Assembly: GCA_027924585.1 (NCBI GenBank)
Contig: BSBM01000068.1
Span: 11,877,501 to 11,941,500 of the forward strand
Source of the DNA: Larix kaempferi
Taxonomy: Eukaryota > Streptophyta > Pinopsida > Pinales > Pinaceae
Length of the DNA stretch: 64,000 bases
Direction of reading: 5' to 3'
Under the pieces are notes generated by a model. The model had not been told where the DNA came from, did not search any database, and saw nothing but the letters and a program-made list of their open reading frames with translations. Shown here in pieces: positions 21,638-33,744 of the stretch (position 1 is the stretch's first letter; each line of letters begins with the position of its first letter). The position numbers and the translations under genes are program-made.

Positions 21638-22768
21638 TGGAGTACCTTTAAAAGGTACTTCTAAAAGAAATTTCTGTCCGAACAGTACTACGAGGAGAGG
21701 GCCAAGGAATTTTATGAATTGAAGCTGGGATCTATGACTATGAAGGACTTGAACAGTAAGTTCTTAAGTCTGTTAAGATATGTGTCGTATTTTGTCGAAG
21801 AGAAACCTAAAATACAGCGGTTTCTTAGCTGCCTTCCATATCACATCAAGGACAGGATTGAATATGATAATCCCAAAACCCTGGAGGAGGCTATGCGAAA
21901 GGCCAATTTCTGTTTTGAACAAAATAAAAAGAAAGAAGGGATAGCTAACTGGAAGGCTAAAAAGAATAGCCATCAGCTTGAGTACAGGAAAAAGGAGTTT
22001 GTACCTCAAAAAAATTTCAAGAATAACAAGAACGGAAACCATTTTAATGGTAAAAGCTTCCAGGGAAACAAAAATGGAGCTGCTAATCATTCCAACAATT
22101 TCAAAGGCAGCAAGGAGGCTCCTAACAATCATGGAAACTACACTAAGAACTTTGAACGAAAGGAACCTGTTAAGTGTTGGGAATGTAATGGCCCACACTA
22201 TGCTTCAGTTTTCCCAAATCGAAAGAAACAAATCAGCAATATTCATACTATTCAGGATGAAATGACTGTTGGAGACTTTGCAGGGACTATGCCCCGAATC
22301 AATGCAGCGTTGGAAAACCGCCAAGCTGACTATCAAACTTCCATGGTGGAAGTAGGAGGTATGATTAACAAAACCCCTGTAACTATTTTAATAGATCTAG
22401 GTGCTAGCCTTAGTTATATTTCACCACATATAGTAGAAAAAAGTAGTCTGACTGTTGCAAGATTTGATAATTCTTGGTCAGTACAATTAGCCACTGGGGC
22501 AAAAAGGAAGGTGAATTGTTATGTTAAAGAATGTACTTTAGATATGAATGATTTTCGAACTACTATTCAGTTAAATATTCTGCCACTTGGCTCGTATGAC
22601 ATGCTTATTGGTATGGACTGGTTAGAACAACATAAGGTAGTTTTAAACTGTTTTGTCAAAACTTTTAGGTGTGTAAACAGTAATGGACAGCCTGTAACTG
22701 TTAGGGGTATTCCTAGGAAAACAGTAGTCAGGCAGATTTCTGCTTTACAACTTAAAAGGGCAGTCTGA
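21638..22768 (+). pseudogene. Chromovirus gag C-terminal part and protease
   Basis: The reading frame continues from 14090 in the same phase but meets a TAA at 21662-21664. The Gag tail then runs from about 21719 (MKLGSMTMKDLNSKFLSLLR), through a basic Asn/Lys-rich region, to a zinc knuckle CWECNGPHYASVFP in which the last metal-binding Cys is Phe. The aspartic protease follows. Its active site reads LIDLGAS where the family has D-S/T-G, and the later GSYDMLIGMDWLEQH motif is normal. A TGA at 22766-22768 interrupts the frame just before the RT linker. The protease and zinc knuckle are therefore both probably inactive. Confidence 0.92.
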
Positions 22769-23437
22769 AAAGGGTGCAAAGCCTATGCTGTAACTATTAC
22801 AGATGAGACAGATAAGTCTGTAAGCAGCAAGATAACAGTAGAGGATATCCCTGTAGTAAAAGAATTTATTGATGTTTTTCCTGAGGAAATCCCAGAATTA
22901 CCTCCCAAGAGAGAACTGGATTTTACCATTGAGCTGGTACCAGGTGCTGTACCCAGTTCAAAGGCTCCGTATCATATGAATATTTTGGAGCTTAATGAAT
23001 TAAAAACTCAGTTAAAAGAGTTAATAGACAAGAATTACATTCGACCCAGTGTATCCCCTTGGGGAGCCCCAGTAATTTTTGTTAAAAAGAAGGATGGAAC
23101 TATGCGACTTTGCATAGATTACCGTCAACTGAACAAGATTGCAATTAAAAACAGATATCCGTTACCTCGCATAGATGATCTGTTTGATCAGCTACGTGGA
23201 GCTATGGTGTTCTCTAAGATAGACCTGAGATCGGGATATCATCAGGTGAGGATTAAAGAAGAAGATATTTTCAAAACAACTTTTAGAACAAGGTATGGAC
23301 ATTACGAATTTGTCGTAATGCCATTTGGGCTTACTAATGCCCCAGCTGTCTTTATGTGCTTAATGAACAACATAATGCACAAATACTTAGATAAATTTGT
23401 TGTCGTATTCATCGACGACATTTTTAATTTATTCTAA
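22769..23437 (+). pseudogene. Chromovirus pol: linker and reverse transcriptase N-terminal half
   Basis: The frame continues in phase after the 22766 stop. It contains the conserved linker [12 protein letters not shown], then RT motifs: [58 protein letters not shown] and the catalytic FIDD. Immediately after FIDDI the frame is lost. A run of five T replaces four (about 23420-23424), an inserted base that leads to an early stop at 23435-23437. The rest of RT is in the next frame. Confidence 0.93.
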
Positions 23438-25670
23438 GAATGAAGAGGAGCATGAAGAACACTTACGGATAGTCTTACAAGAACTAAGAGAGCAGCAGCT
23501 ATTTGCGAAGTTCAGTAAGTGTGACTTCTTCAAAGACGAAATCCAGTACTTAGGACATGTAGTCACCAAGGAAGGGATTTCAGTTGATCCTGAAAAGATC
23601 CGGGCAATTGAAGAGTGGCCAGTACCAAAAGACGTAACAGATGTTAGATCCTTCATGGGAATTACCGGTTATTACCGGAGATTCATTGAAGGCTTTTCAA
23701 AAATAGCCAACCCAATCACTTCCTTGCAAAAGAAAGGCAAAAAGTTTGATTGGAACGTGAAGTGTGAAGAAAGCTTTAAGAAACTTAAGACTTTATTGAC
23801 AACTGCGCCTATTCTTAGAATAGCGGACCCTAATAAAGATTTCGTGGTTTGCATCGATGCTTGTAATGACGGTCTAGGCGGAGTGTTGACTCGGGATGGA
23901 CATGTCATTGCCTACGAATCTAGGAAGCTGAAAATTCACGAAAAGAATTATGCCACTTATGATTTGGAACTGGCTGCTGTTATCCATGCTTTAAAGATGT
24001 GGCGACACCACTTAATAGGCATAAAATTTACTCTACTGACTGATAATAAGGGTCTGAAATACCTTTTGGATCAGCCTAATTTAAATGCAAGGCAAGCAAG
24101 ATGGTTAGCCTTCTTAAGTGAATACGATTTCGAAATTCAGCACATAAAAGGAAAGGAAAATAAGGTGGCTGATGCTTTGAGCAGAAATGCAAGGCTGAAT
24201 TTTGTATCAGCTAGCAGCACTTATACCTCGGATTTGAATAAACAGTTGGCTGAAGGGGTAAAATCAGATGAAAATTATCAGCACTTACAAGTTACAGCTA
24301 AAGAAGCACCTACAGAAAGTTTGATAAAGGGTTATAGTCTAAATGATGACGGATTTTTATTGTTTGAAGACAGGCTGTATGTTCCAAATGTACCTAAAGT
24401 TAAACTGTTAATTCTGGATGAAGTTCATAAAACTCCTTACTCAGGGCATCCAGGCTACCAGAAGTCTGTCACCATGTTGAGAAAAGAATATTTTTGGCCT
24501 AATATGAAATCTGAAACAACTGAGTATATAGCTAGATGTTTGGACTGCCAACAAGTGAAAACAGAACACCAACATCCAGCTGGGTTGCTGCAACCTTTAC
24601 CTATTCCTAACTGGAAGTGGGAGATAATTAGTTTAGATTTTATTACGGGATTACCCAAAAATCAGCATCTGAATGATTCAATCATGGTAGTGGTAGATAA
24701 ATTAAGTAAATCAGCACACTTTATTCCTGTTAAAACCACTTACAAGGCTGCAAACATAGCTGATATATTTCTGAAACAGATTTTTCGGTTACATGGTGTC
24801 CCAAAAGTTATTATTTCAGACAGGGATCCTAAATTCACAGGGAATTTTTGGAAATCCTTGTTTAAAGGATTAAACACAACTCTGAATTTCAACACATCCT
24901 TCCATCCTCAAACAGAAGGACAAACTGAAAGAGTTAATCATGTATTGGAAGATCTGCTAAGAATGTATGTTAAGGATCAACCAGGTAAGTGGGAAGATTA
25001 TTTACATTTAGCAGAATTTGCATACAATAATAGTTATCAATCGTTAGCTAAGTTTAGTCCTTTTGAAATTCTGTATGGACGTAAATGTAACACTCCTATC
25101 TCTTGGAGTAATCCAGTAGATAGATTAGTGTTAGGACCTGATTTATTAAAGGAGATGGAACAGATTGTGAAACAAGTGCAGGTAAATTTGAAGATTGCCC
25201 AGGATCGGCAAAAGAGTCAAGCAGATTTGAAAAGAACTCCTAAAGAGTTCTAGGTAGGTGAACATGTGTTCATCAAGGTAAGACCAAAGAAGAGCTCCCT
25301 AAGACTGGGGAGTTGTGCAAAATTAGCGCCACGTTACTGTGGTCCGTTTGAAATTTTATCTAGGATTGGCCAAGTTGCTTATCAACTAGCATAACCACCT
25401 AATTTAAAGGTACACAATGTTTTTCATATTTCTGTTCTGAAAAAGTATGTTCATGATATTGCTCATGTTATTGATTGGAACATTGTACAGGTAGAACCAG
25501 AAGGGGAAGTTCTGGTGGAACCGGATTGTATCCTCGGGAGGAGGGAAATTACTCTGCGGAACCGCACAATTGGACAGCTGAAGGTGCAATGGAAGCACCT
25601 TAGTCCTGAAGAAGCTACCTGGGAACTGGAAAGTAAGATGCGGGAAGCATACCCAAATCTATTCCAGTAG
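23421..25670 (+). pseudogene. Chromovirus pol: RT end, RNase H, integrase, chromodomain
   Basis: A long frame covers the RT thumb ([20 protein letters not shown]), RNase H ([35 protein letters not shown]) and the integrase zinc region (H..H and C..C around 24426-24550). The integrase core keeps its three acidic residues in [18 protein letters not shown] and [14 protein letters not shown] at 25251-25253 and a TAA at 25392-25394 break the frame. The C-terminus (about 25500-25670) shows a chromodomain-like stretch with GRREITLRNRTIGQLKVQW and EATWELE. Chromodomains are thought to guide integration to heterochromatin. Apart from the frameshift and two stops this half is well preserved. Confidence 0.93.
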
Positions 25671-25716
25671 GTGGTTGTGGATGAGGAATAAGTAACATCG
25701 AGGACGATGTTACATT

Positions 25717-25727
25717 TTAAGGGGGTG
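25717..25727 (+). other. Chromovirus polypurine tract
   Basis: 'ttaagggggtg' lies just before the 3' LTR start at 25732, preceded by the 'gaggacgatgtt' block typical of chromovirus 3' ends. Confidence 0.7.
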
Positions 25728-25731
25728 TGCA

Positions 25732-28700
25732 TGTCACATACCCCAATTTTGCAAAAATAATGTAATTATTTTATTATATTCCTCAGACATTATGTTAAAT
25801 TTAATGCTAAGTAGGAATTGATGACTCAACAGAGTCACTAGAATTGGAATGTAATTCTGAATAGTTTATTATTAATAAATAAATTATGGAGACAACAGCA
25901 TGGGAGAGCTGTTAAAAGAGGTTACTGGTCTAACTGGTGGAGGGAACTAGGTGGAAAGGCAAAAGACAAGTGGCAGCATCCTCAAACACTTCCTAAGTTG
26001 CAGGTGGCAACTTCCCTATATTTTGGGGTCATGATTCCCCAAGAAAGTGGAATCTGAGCAAGTGGCTCATTAATGACAGTTAACCCAACTAAGACCTAGG
26101 AAATCTTTTAAATAGTACTCAATGAACTGAGCTGGGGGTTCAACATAGTTCTGGAGGGAGAATACATTCAGGTGAATGTTATTCAGGAGTCCCATTGAGG
26201 AAGAGGGAAAAAAACAGGAAGGAAGTGTTTTGAGATAGGAAGCTGCAGTAACTTGGTTCCAGTTTAGCTGTTAGGCTGAGTGAATTGTTTTGCTGCACCT
26301 AGTTCCAGCCAGGGAGACCAAAGCAAGCTCGGGGGTCCTGAGAAGTGCTGTCTGGGCACTCTTCAGGAGTTGGTAGGGAGGAACAGTCTCCCATTGCTGT
26401 TGTTGTCTACAATTGACACAGGTTCTGCCACTTATTCCTGCTGTTTATTGAGTAAATATAAATGTAGAATATGACTATCTCCTCTATGTCTGAACAGGAT
26501 TTAATTCAGTAAAGTTAGAATCTCTGAATTGTTAGTAGATAGAATCTGCAGTATTATTATGTCTTAGAAATTCCCTAGTATCACTATTATCCTACAGTTC
26601 AAGTATTTGTTTCATTCATAATATGCTTGGTTATTATTATAAGTTATAGGATGTTATTGGGATTTTACACTTGTTTATTACAAAAGTTAAATAGATAGGT
26701 ATAGGCTAATTATATAGTAAATATTCCTGGAAAATAAACTCATTAAAACAACTATAGGAACAGTATTATAGGTAACCTTATAATCACAGTAATTTATTTT
26801 TCATACAGTTTAGCAGGTACAAACCCTAGCTAAACAAGTATACAGGTCTTTAGCTGTCCCAAGAATGGGTGAACCAAATTACGTTAGCAAGGTTATTTAT
26901 TTACTGGCAGAACATACGAGAAGACTGGCTGAACTTTTATTGACTCATTATAGAATCGAATAACAGTATAGCCATATCTTTCAACTTTTTAACTATTTTC
27001 TTCTTCCAACAAAATCTTAGCCAGAACAAAACAATTGATCATTTAAACAAAGAAAATCGAGGTGAAGAAGTTCTATTAAAATCTATCTTTCCAATTTTTA
27101 CAACAAGAAACTAACAGCAAAGTTTGACCTAGCTATTAACTTTCGAACATAAGGAATTAAAGACAAAAGTAATAACTAGCTTGAGTCCGAGTTTATACAA
27201 AATAGTAATTTTATTTCCTTTGTAGTCAAAATCTTTTCATTATCACAGTATTTCTTTTGCTCATTATCGAGCTCATTTTCTTCATGCAAATGCACAGTAT
27301 CGATAGAAACCTATCTTAACAATAGATTAAACATCTCATTCAAAATTTGTATCCACAGAGCTATCATTTGAACCAGACCGTTGTTGTTATTTCGGAATCA
27401 AACCCTACTACTCTATTTATTAACAATAAGAAATTTATTACTAGTGTTTAGATTTTGATTAGTATTACAATGACTCGACCACAGACGTAGATCCTTTCAC
27501 TACATTGTAGATTGTAAAACGCAGAACCTACCCTGGTGTGTATTAAAACCACCAAAGAAGCAAGAGTTTAAATTCACAAATTATTTTATCCAAACCTGGG
27601 GAAAAATCCCAACTTGACAGAGCTATTTAACAACAAATCCCTATCATTACCACTTAAACACATAAAAGTAAAAACGCTGAGAAGTAAGATCAGGTTTTCA
27701 CTCACGGTCGTGTCACCTTTTCACTTAAATAAGAGTTCTGGAAACGTAACCATTTCCTATTACTATACACAGTATCGAATACCAACAGGGAACGCAGACA
27801 TTTTGCAAACATTAAAATCCTTACAACAAAATTATCGATGGTCGTAGCCTCGTTAATTAACGAAAACTTGTTATAGAAAGTCAAAGCACACATCATACAA
27901 TAGCTCGTCATCCAGAATGACTATACCAAGACATTTCTAAACCTTAAATTACACAGGAAAGACGTAGGAATAAACCATTTAGCTGATACATTGTTTTACT
28001 AACAACTGAGTGCACAACTCCTATAGAAGTGGTTTTAAAAACAAAACATAGTACAGAACAACGAAGTAACAAATACCCTTAAACAAACCAATTCAACGAG
28101 CAACTTTATATTGAGTTAAATTTAAATAAAAACCTGGGTGGTACACCCTAAAATCCTTTGTGAGTACAGTAATGAAGATAAAACCACGGGGTCGTAACCC
28201 CATATTCAGAACAGGCTTCTAGCCTTGTTCTCTATGCTTTAAACATATAACAACTCGTTGGTAAGAACCCTGCAATACCCTAAGGGAGACCATTATTTTA
28301 CAGTCGACCGAAGCCACAATGCCTCTATCCTATGACAGGGATAAAACCTGTCAAGATTTTGCAAGGTCAAGATATTAAAAGACTCAACAGAACCACGATA
28401 GCCGTAGATTCATGTCCTTCGAAGACCAAACCCTTTTCGCCTAAACAAAACCCCAAGGAGAAAATGCCATGGTAAGGACCAGGCTTACCCGGAGGAGCCA
28501 GATGCCGAGAGCTGCATCCTGTACACCTTATGAAGTGTTCAACACCTGCTTAGGACAGAAAACAACAAATCAGTTACCGTCTATTTTCTCAACAAAATGA
28601 AACAACAATCCTTCAATTTTATTCTCGAAATAACACTACGAAGCCAACTGTAATAGCTCACCAGCAATTTGAATGAAGAAGACAACCACAACTATTGGTC

Positions 28701-30255
28701 TTGAAGCCACGAGCGATTAAGTAGGAACCCTAACCTCGGCCACCAGCGAAGGAGTTGGCGAATTCTAGGATACATTCCACGAGGAGGGTGGTTTCAGAAA
28801 TAAGTGAAAGGGATGCAACAATGGAAGCCGTGACTGGTATGAAATTAGTAACCGAAAGGATAAAACCCTAAGGTTCTCACAAAGAAGACTATAACTGTTA
28901 AAAAGCACAAACATGACTCCTAAACCTTATCAATGGACAAGCAGAGCGAGCTATCTCAGTGTGGGGAGTAGATACCACCATGGTTCAGAAAAAATTTGGA
29001 CAGGGAAAAACCCACAGAGCGGCCGAGCCCGAAGGCGAGGGAAGAAATGAGAAGGAGTAGGGTTAGTCAACCTTTATGTTATGAATACGCGGGTGTGATT
29101 AAGCCACGTATCCTTTTAATAATTCTCATGCAATGGGTCACTCTTACATAGTTTGTTTACGACGACAATACCATCATTTTTCCAATTAAAAAGGGTAATA
29201 TGGATATTCCATAGGGTCGCCTTACCATATGATTGAATCCATGATTTGAATATTGCAATCAAACGTTGTATAGTGAGTAACAACACTTTGTCTACGACCC
29301 ATAATTCAAACAATTGTTTTTAACATTTAACATTTCCATGAGAACATCACCTTGATGCCAAACAAATCATAGTAAGAGTAATATGAATTATTGCTCGGTG
29401 ATATTGCTAGATACAATTGAATAGTTTGCTCATAATTTGAATTATAAACATCTTTTAAAAAACCCAATCTTGGAAGTAGTCTACACCTAAAGGAGATATA
29501 TCAATAAAGTTAGGGGTGCAATACAAACGCCTTTTGGGTTGATAAAAACCTGTTACGACAATTCCAAATTATCACAACAAGTATTCAACTACTTCAGATT
29601 CCTTATAGACATTTAAACAAATCACTCAGGATAAACTTATAAATTTAGAATCATTGATATAAAAATAATTTGTTCAACTTATACAAGCCTGAGATGATTA
29701 GAAGGGTATTTGTAAATGATAGATTATCTAATTAATGCTGACAACAGGTAAGAGATTTATTTTATTATGCTAAATATGAGGCGCATCTGTAGTACAGCTA
29801 TCATCATCACTAGAAGTTTCAAATTCAACAATCGAAAGAATAGAGAAGTTCGTATGCAGAATGCTACCTTCAAACACTTGAAAACCGAGTGAGCAAAGAC
29901 CTTTTATTTGAATGACCTTTTGTACAGCTAATTGGATTATAACATTTTTAAAATATAATTGTCGCGACCGCACCTTACCTGTAGATCTGTAAAGAGAAAA
30001 ACAGTTCGATGCATTAGCTCGTAAGCTAAGTAAGCCCAGCCTGCTATGGCAAGTTCCCCTGGGGGTTACGACACAAATAAAAAAAAAACTATTAACAGAA
30101 AAGAGATAATCATAATAACATTTAAGTACAACAAAGATCTTTCATACACACTTACAACCAAGTAAGTTAAACAGACAGTTAAAAGACTGCTTATATATAA
30201 CATTTATTGCTATCTTAAAAATTTTAAAATTTTCGGAAATTTTCGGGTTTTGACA
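25732..30255 (+). repeat. Chromovirus 3' LTR (4,524 bp)
   Basis: It matches the 5' LTR end to end with scattered substitutions and a few one- to three-base indels. It is followed by the AGACC target copy at 30256-30260. Confidence 0.95.
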
Positions 30256-30260
30256 AGACC

Positions 30261-30392
30261 TGGGCACTCCAACAGCCTCAATCCTTCATTCTGGGCATAG
30301 GAAGATCTATCAGCGACCTGCTCTGCTGCACTGCTAAAGTGAAACCATGGTATAACAAGTGTCTCTCAGGGGTCATGAAGGCTCAAAAGTGA
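30261..30392 (+). other. Exon-like open frame, right part, resuming after the chromovirus
   Basis: In phase with 8672-8758, 43 more codons are open to a TGA at 30390-30392 (for example QPQSFILGIGRSISDLL). No family is recognised. The continuity across the target site is the only reason to note it. Confidence 0.25.
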
Positions 30393-31453
30393 TAGCAGGA
30401 AATATGATGAAATTGCTTTGGAACTCTGTCTGCCTCGAAACGTACTCTACCATTGATCATCACTGACAAAAAGGTAGGATCATCTCAATTAAGGACTAGC
30501 TCATGTCTAGGAAAAACTGCTCTGAAACAGCATGGTAGCCTAACTACTATGGATGGTGATAACATGACCCAAATATAGAGTTGTCACTTGATCCATCCAT
30601 GTATCACCATAATTAACACAACTTTTGTGAGGCAATTACAAGCCTCTTAGCTTGAGTTGTTTACATATATGGTATATTACCACTTTTGTATGGAAGAGTG
30701 GAATGAATTAAAAACTATTCAATCCTTCATTGGATTGTACTTATGATGTCTATGCTTACAGTAATATGAAGCCTATGTTTACAGTATGTAGACAACATCC
30801 CTATGCCACAAGTAAGGATTTTTGACATCACCACATTGCCACAAACATTACATGGCACTCCTTTTCATTGTTTCTTATCAATGGAATAAAGGGAGATTGC
30901 AGATATCACCTAGTTCTGCAGTGTATCCCATCTATGAAAGAAGAGGAGATTGTAAACATGTACATTGCGGTGTTGTTGATTTGTTTAATTCTTAGTGAAG
31001 CCATCTCAGCAAGTATGGTGATTTATGCAGAGGGGTTTACAAATTTAACAATCCACTAGTGTCTTTGAAATTTTGGGTGCAAGGTTCAAAGATTGTCATA
31101 ACAGTTAACTATCTCTTCCTTTGATTAGTATATTGGTGACAAAGAGTTCTTTTTCTCCTTCTGAGCTCCTCTCTTGTTTACAATGATCCCATAGGAGAAT
31201 TGGTTTGAATATGGTTAGAAGTATGAACCTTGTTTCCTGATACCTGGTCTTTTCCATGCATAGTTGTTGCATCCCTAGGCTACTTTTTTAGGATGAAACA
31301 ACCAACCATGTTTCATGGTTTCCATGTTGGCCAAGCTCTGCATTCTTCTAGAGTGTGTCATGATCTTCCTCCATGCTATGAATATTAAATTATTTTCTTA
31401 GTCCATCAATTTTTGTTTCATTGGTGTCTTTCCTTTGTCACTGGGTGGTACAA
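30393..31453. other. No gene recognised; spacer between two LTR elements
   Basis: AT-rich sequence. One 63-codon plus-strand frame (30868-31059) has a hydrophobic stretch but no recognisable family. This is host DNA into which the chromovirus (left) and element C (right) inserted, about 1.2 kb apart. Confidence 0.5.
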
Positions 31454-33465
31454 TGTAATGTCCCTTATTAGGAATTTTATTAAAATTGCAATTTTCCACT
31501 TTTTTCCTTGGTTCGACCTTTGACTAGTTTCGATCTCTAGGTCCCAAATGATCCCAAATATTCTGAGAAGGTATATGAATGATATTAGAACATAAATATG
31601 TGTTTCAGGGATGCCTTTGTACCTTTAAAACACTTCTGCAAATACTCTTTCAATTCTGTTCAATGTAGGTAACTTTACTAGTGATTTCCCTTTGACTAGT
31701 ATTGGTCTCTAGGTCTCAAATTGACTCCAAATGCCTTCAAATATTCAAGGAAGGTTTATGAATGATATTAGGAATTGAATATGATGTTCAAGGATAACAT
31801 ATGGCCACCAAAAGACCTCTGAAAACTCTCTTAAGATTCTGGACCAAGTATGCAATTTTACGAGTAATTTGGGGTTCAAATCCCCCTAAAGTAAGTACTG
31901 AAAATGGCTTCCCAAATGCCTCCAAACCCACTCAAATTTATGAAAAGAGGTGAGTAATGTGTTAATTATGTTATTAAGGTCTCATATGCACCATTAATGG
32001 TTTATTACAACTGTTCTCACCCTCTCCCATTCAACTGCAAAAATCCCCAATTCGACCCTTGGGGAAATGGCACTATTTCTTCTCCCAATGCAATTAAACT
32101 AAGTAAAAATGCTTCAAATGCTCAAGTACAGTACATGAAACTTGTATAAGACATCCATGGAAGTATATTTATCACAAATATATCAGAGAATCATCCATTC
32201 ATTCAAAATCATCATCAATACATTGGCTCACAACAAGGTAGTGGGGAAATGGCATTGTTCTTCCATTAAAAATGAGATTTATACATTTCTACTTGGAATT
32301 TCGACCTGAAAATTTTTGTAGATGAAGAACAGAGTATTTACTTCATATTAAAAAATAAATGGGGCATTAGAATCTCCCCCAAAGAGTACAATAGCTCACC
32401 AAAAACGCCCTCCCTCAAGGATCAAGAATATGCCCTCAAAACTGGAAATGGTTGAAGGAGCGAGCTACAATAGAAGAAACCATGAGCTGCCCTGTAGCTT
32501 AAACCTGCAAATAAAGACTCCATTAAATCTCCAAATGAAAGGTCTGAATGGCCTTTCCAATTGCCAACTTGGATGGGAATCTTTCACCCTCGAAATTGGC
32601 TAAGGCAAGAAACTAGTCATCCACTAGCTCTCCCTCTTCACAATTGCAATTGCAAATTCTACAAATGATCAAAAAGCAATTCTCATACTTCATTTCTACA
32701 TTTTATAACCAACATTAGCCTTCTAAGGGTCGAAATCCTCTCAATAGATTCAATAGATTTTCATTTATGAAATATTCCACATTTGCCACTTGTCTCCTAG
32801 TTCCAACCTTCCATCTTCTCCCAAATTCGATTTTGAGTCTCTTTGGCTTCTCCAACTCCCAAATTCGCCTTCTTTGAGCCTATTTTTGGGGCTGACATGT
32901 CATAGTGGTCATATGTCAGAGGTCAGGTCTATAATTTGTCATAGTTGTCATAGATGCTCCATCATTGGTGTCATAGGGGCTAGGGAATCTAGCCCAAGTG
33001 TCCACAAACTTCCACTTTGACTCTTTATCTTCCATGGAGGTTACCAATCCTTCCAAATTCGACATAATATGCTCAATGACATGTGTTATGACTTACCAAC
33101 TCACCCAAGAGTGTTCACATTCCCATTAATTCGAATTTGCAAAAGAGAGATACCATGTATTATGAAAAATCAAGCTAGTGTGGGTCCCACATCCTTCATA
33201 TGTCTCCAAAACCATTTGTCACTTAGGATTTCTCTTGAATTTATTTATTCAATCTATTTATTAAATACTTGAACCCTTCTAATGTCTAAACATCATTTAT
33301 TATCCACCTTATTCCAAATCCCAAAGCTTCCACCCCAAACCTAGGAAACTAGTAATTTTCCTCCTTGGCAATTATTTGACCCTTAACATCAATTTTACAA
33401 ACTCTAATGAATATGGCTAATGTGATTAGGCCATTGTGACCCAATTCCAAATTTGGGACATGACA
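31454..33465 (-). repeat. Element C 3' LTR
   Basis: 2,012 bp, equal in length to the copy at 36178-38189 and differing by scattered substitutions. The small plus-strand ORFs inside (for example 32790-33020) recur in both LTRs and are not genes. Confidence 0.93.
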
Positions 33466-33480
33466 AATCCTCCCTTCCCA
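33466..33480 (-). other. Element C polypurine tract
   Basis: On the minus strand 'tgggaagggaggatt' lies directly before the 3' LTR, the expected position of the plus-strand primer. Confidence 0.8.
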
Positions 33481-33744
33481 ATATTGCTTGTCCTCAAGCA
33501 ATTTCAAACATGAGTGTTGAAGAACCTACTTTCTGTATAATTCTTTGAAGTTGGGATTGAATTGCCAAACCTTGAGTCTTTGAGTTTCCATGAAGATTTT
33601 AGAGAGGAACCACCATGCTTGCTGCTGCACTACTCTGATAAAAATCACTTTATTAAGTGGGAAATCCATCTCCCATACTTCTTGTTTCCCCCAAAAAATT
33701 GAAACCAATGAGATAAAAATTATTCCAGGGTCCCATTGCTTGTA

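Larger units (their letters stand above)
8759..30255 (+). mobile_element. Full-length Ty3/gypsy chromovirus (21.5 kb with a nested element)
   Basis: LTRs of about 4.52 kb at 8759-13278 and 25732-30255 begin TGTCACATACC and end TTTTGACA. They are flanked by a perfect 5-bp target duplication, AGACC, at 8754-8758 and 30256-30260. A primer-binding site complementary to initiator Met-tRNA starts two bases after the 5' LTR, and a purine tract precedes the 3' LTR. The internal region encodes Gag, aspartic protease, RT, RNase H, integrase and a C-terminal chromodomain, the order of plant chromoviruses. The Tekay/Del type fits best, from memory. Removing the nested copia element (14091-21637) and its duplicated TGGAG leaves 13.9 kb. 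The two LTRs show 14 differences in the first 600 bases and fewer later. The coding region has several stops and a frameshift, so the copy is recent but dead. Confidence 0.95.

Noticed and set aside
32790-33020. 76-codon ORF, longer version at 37514-37996
   Set aside because: Both are in the LTRs of element C, antisense to the element, with no motif. The longer frame in one copy only reflects lost stops.
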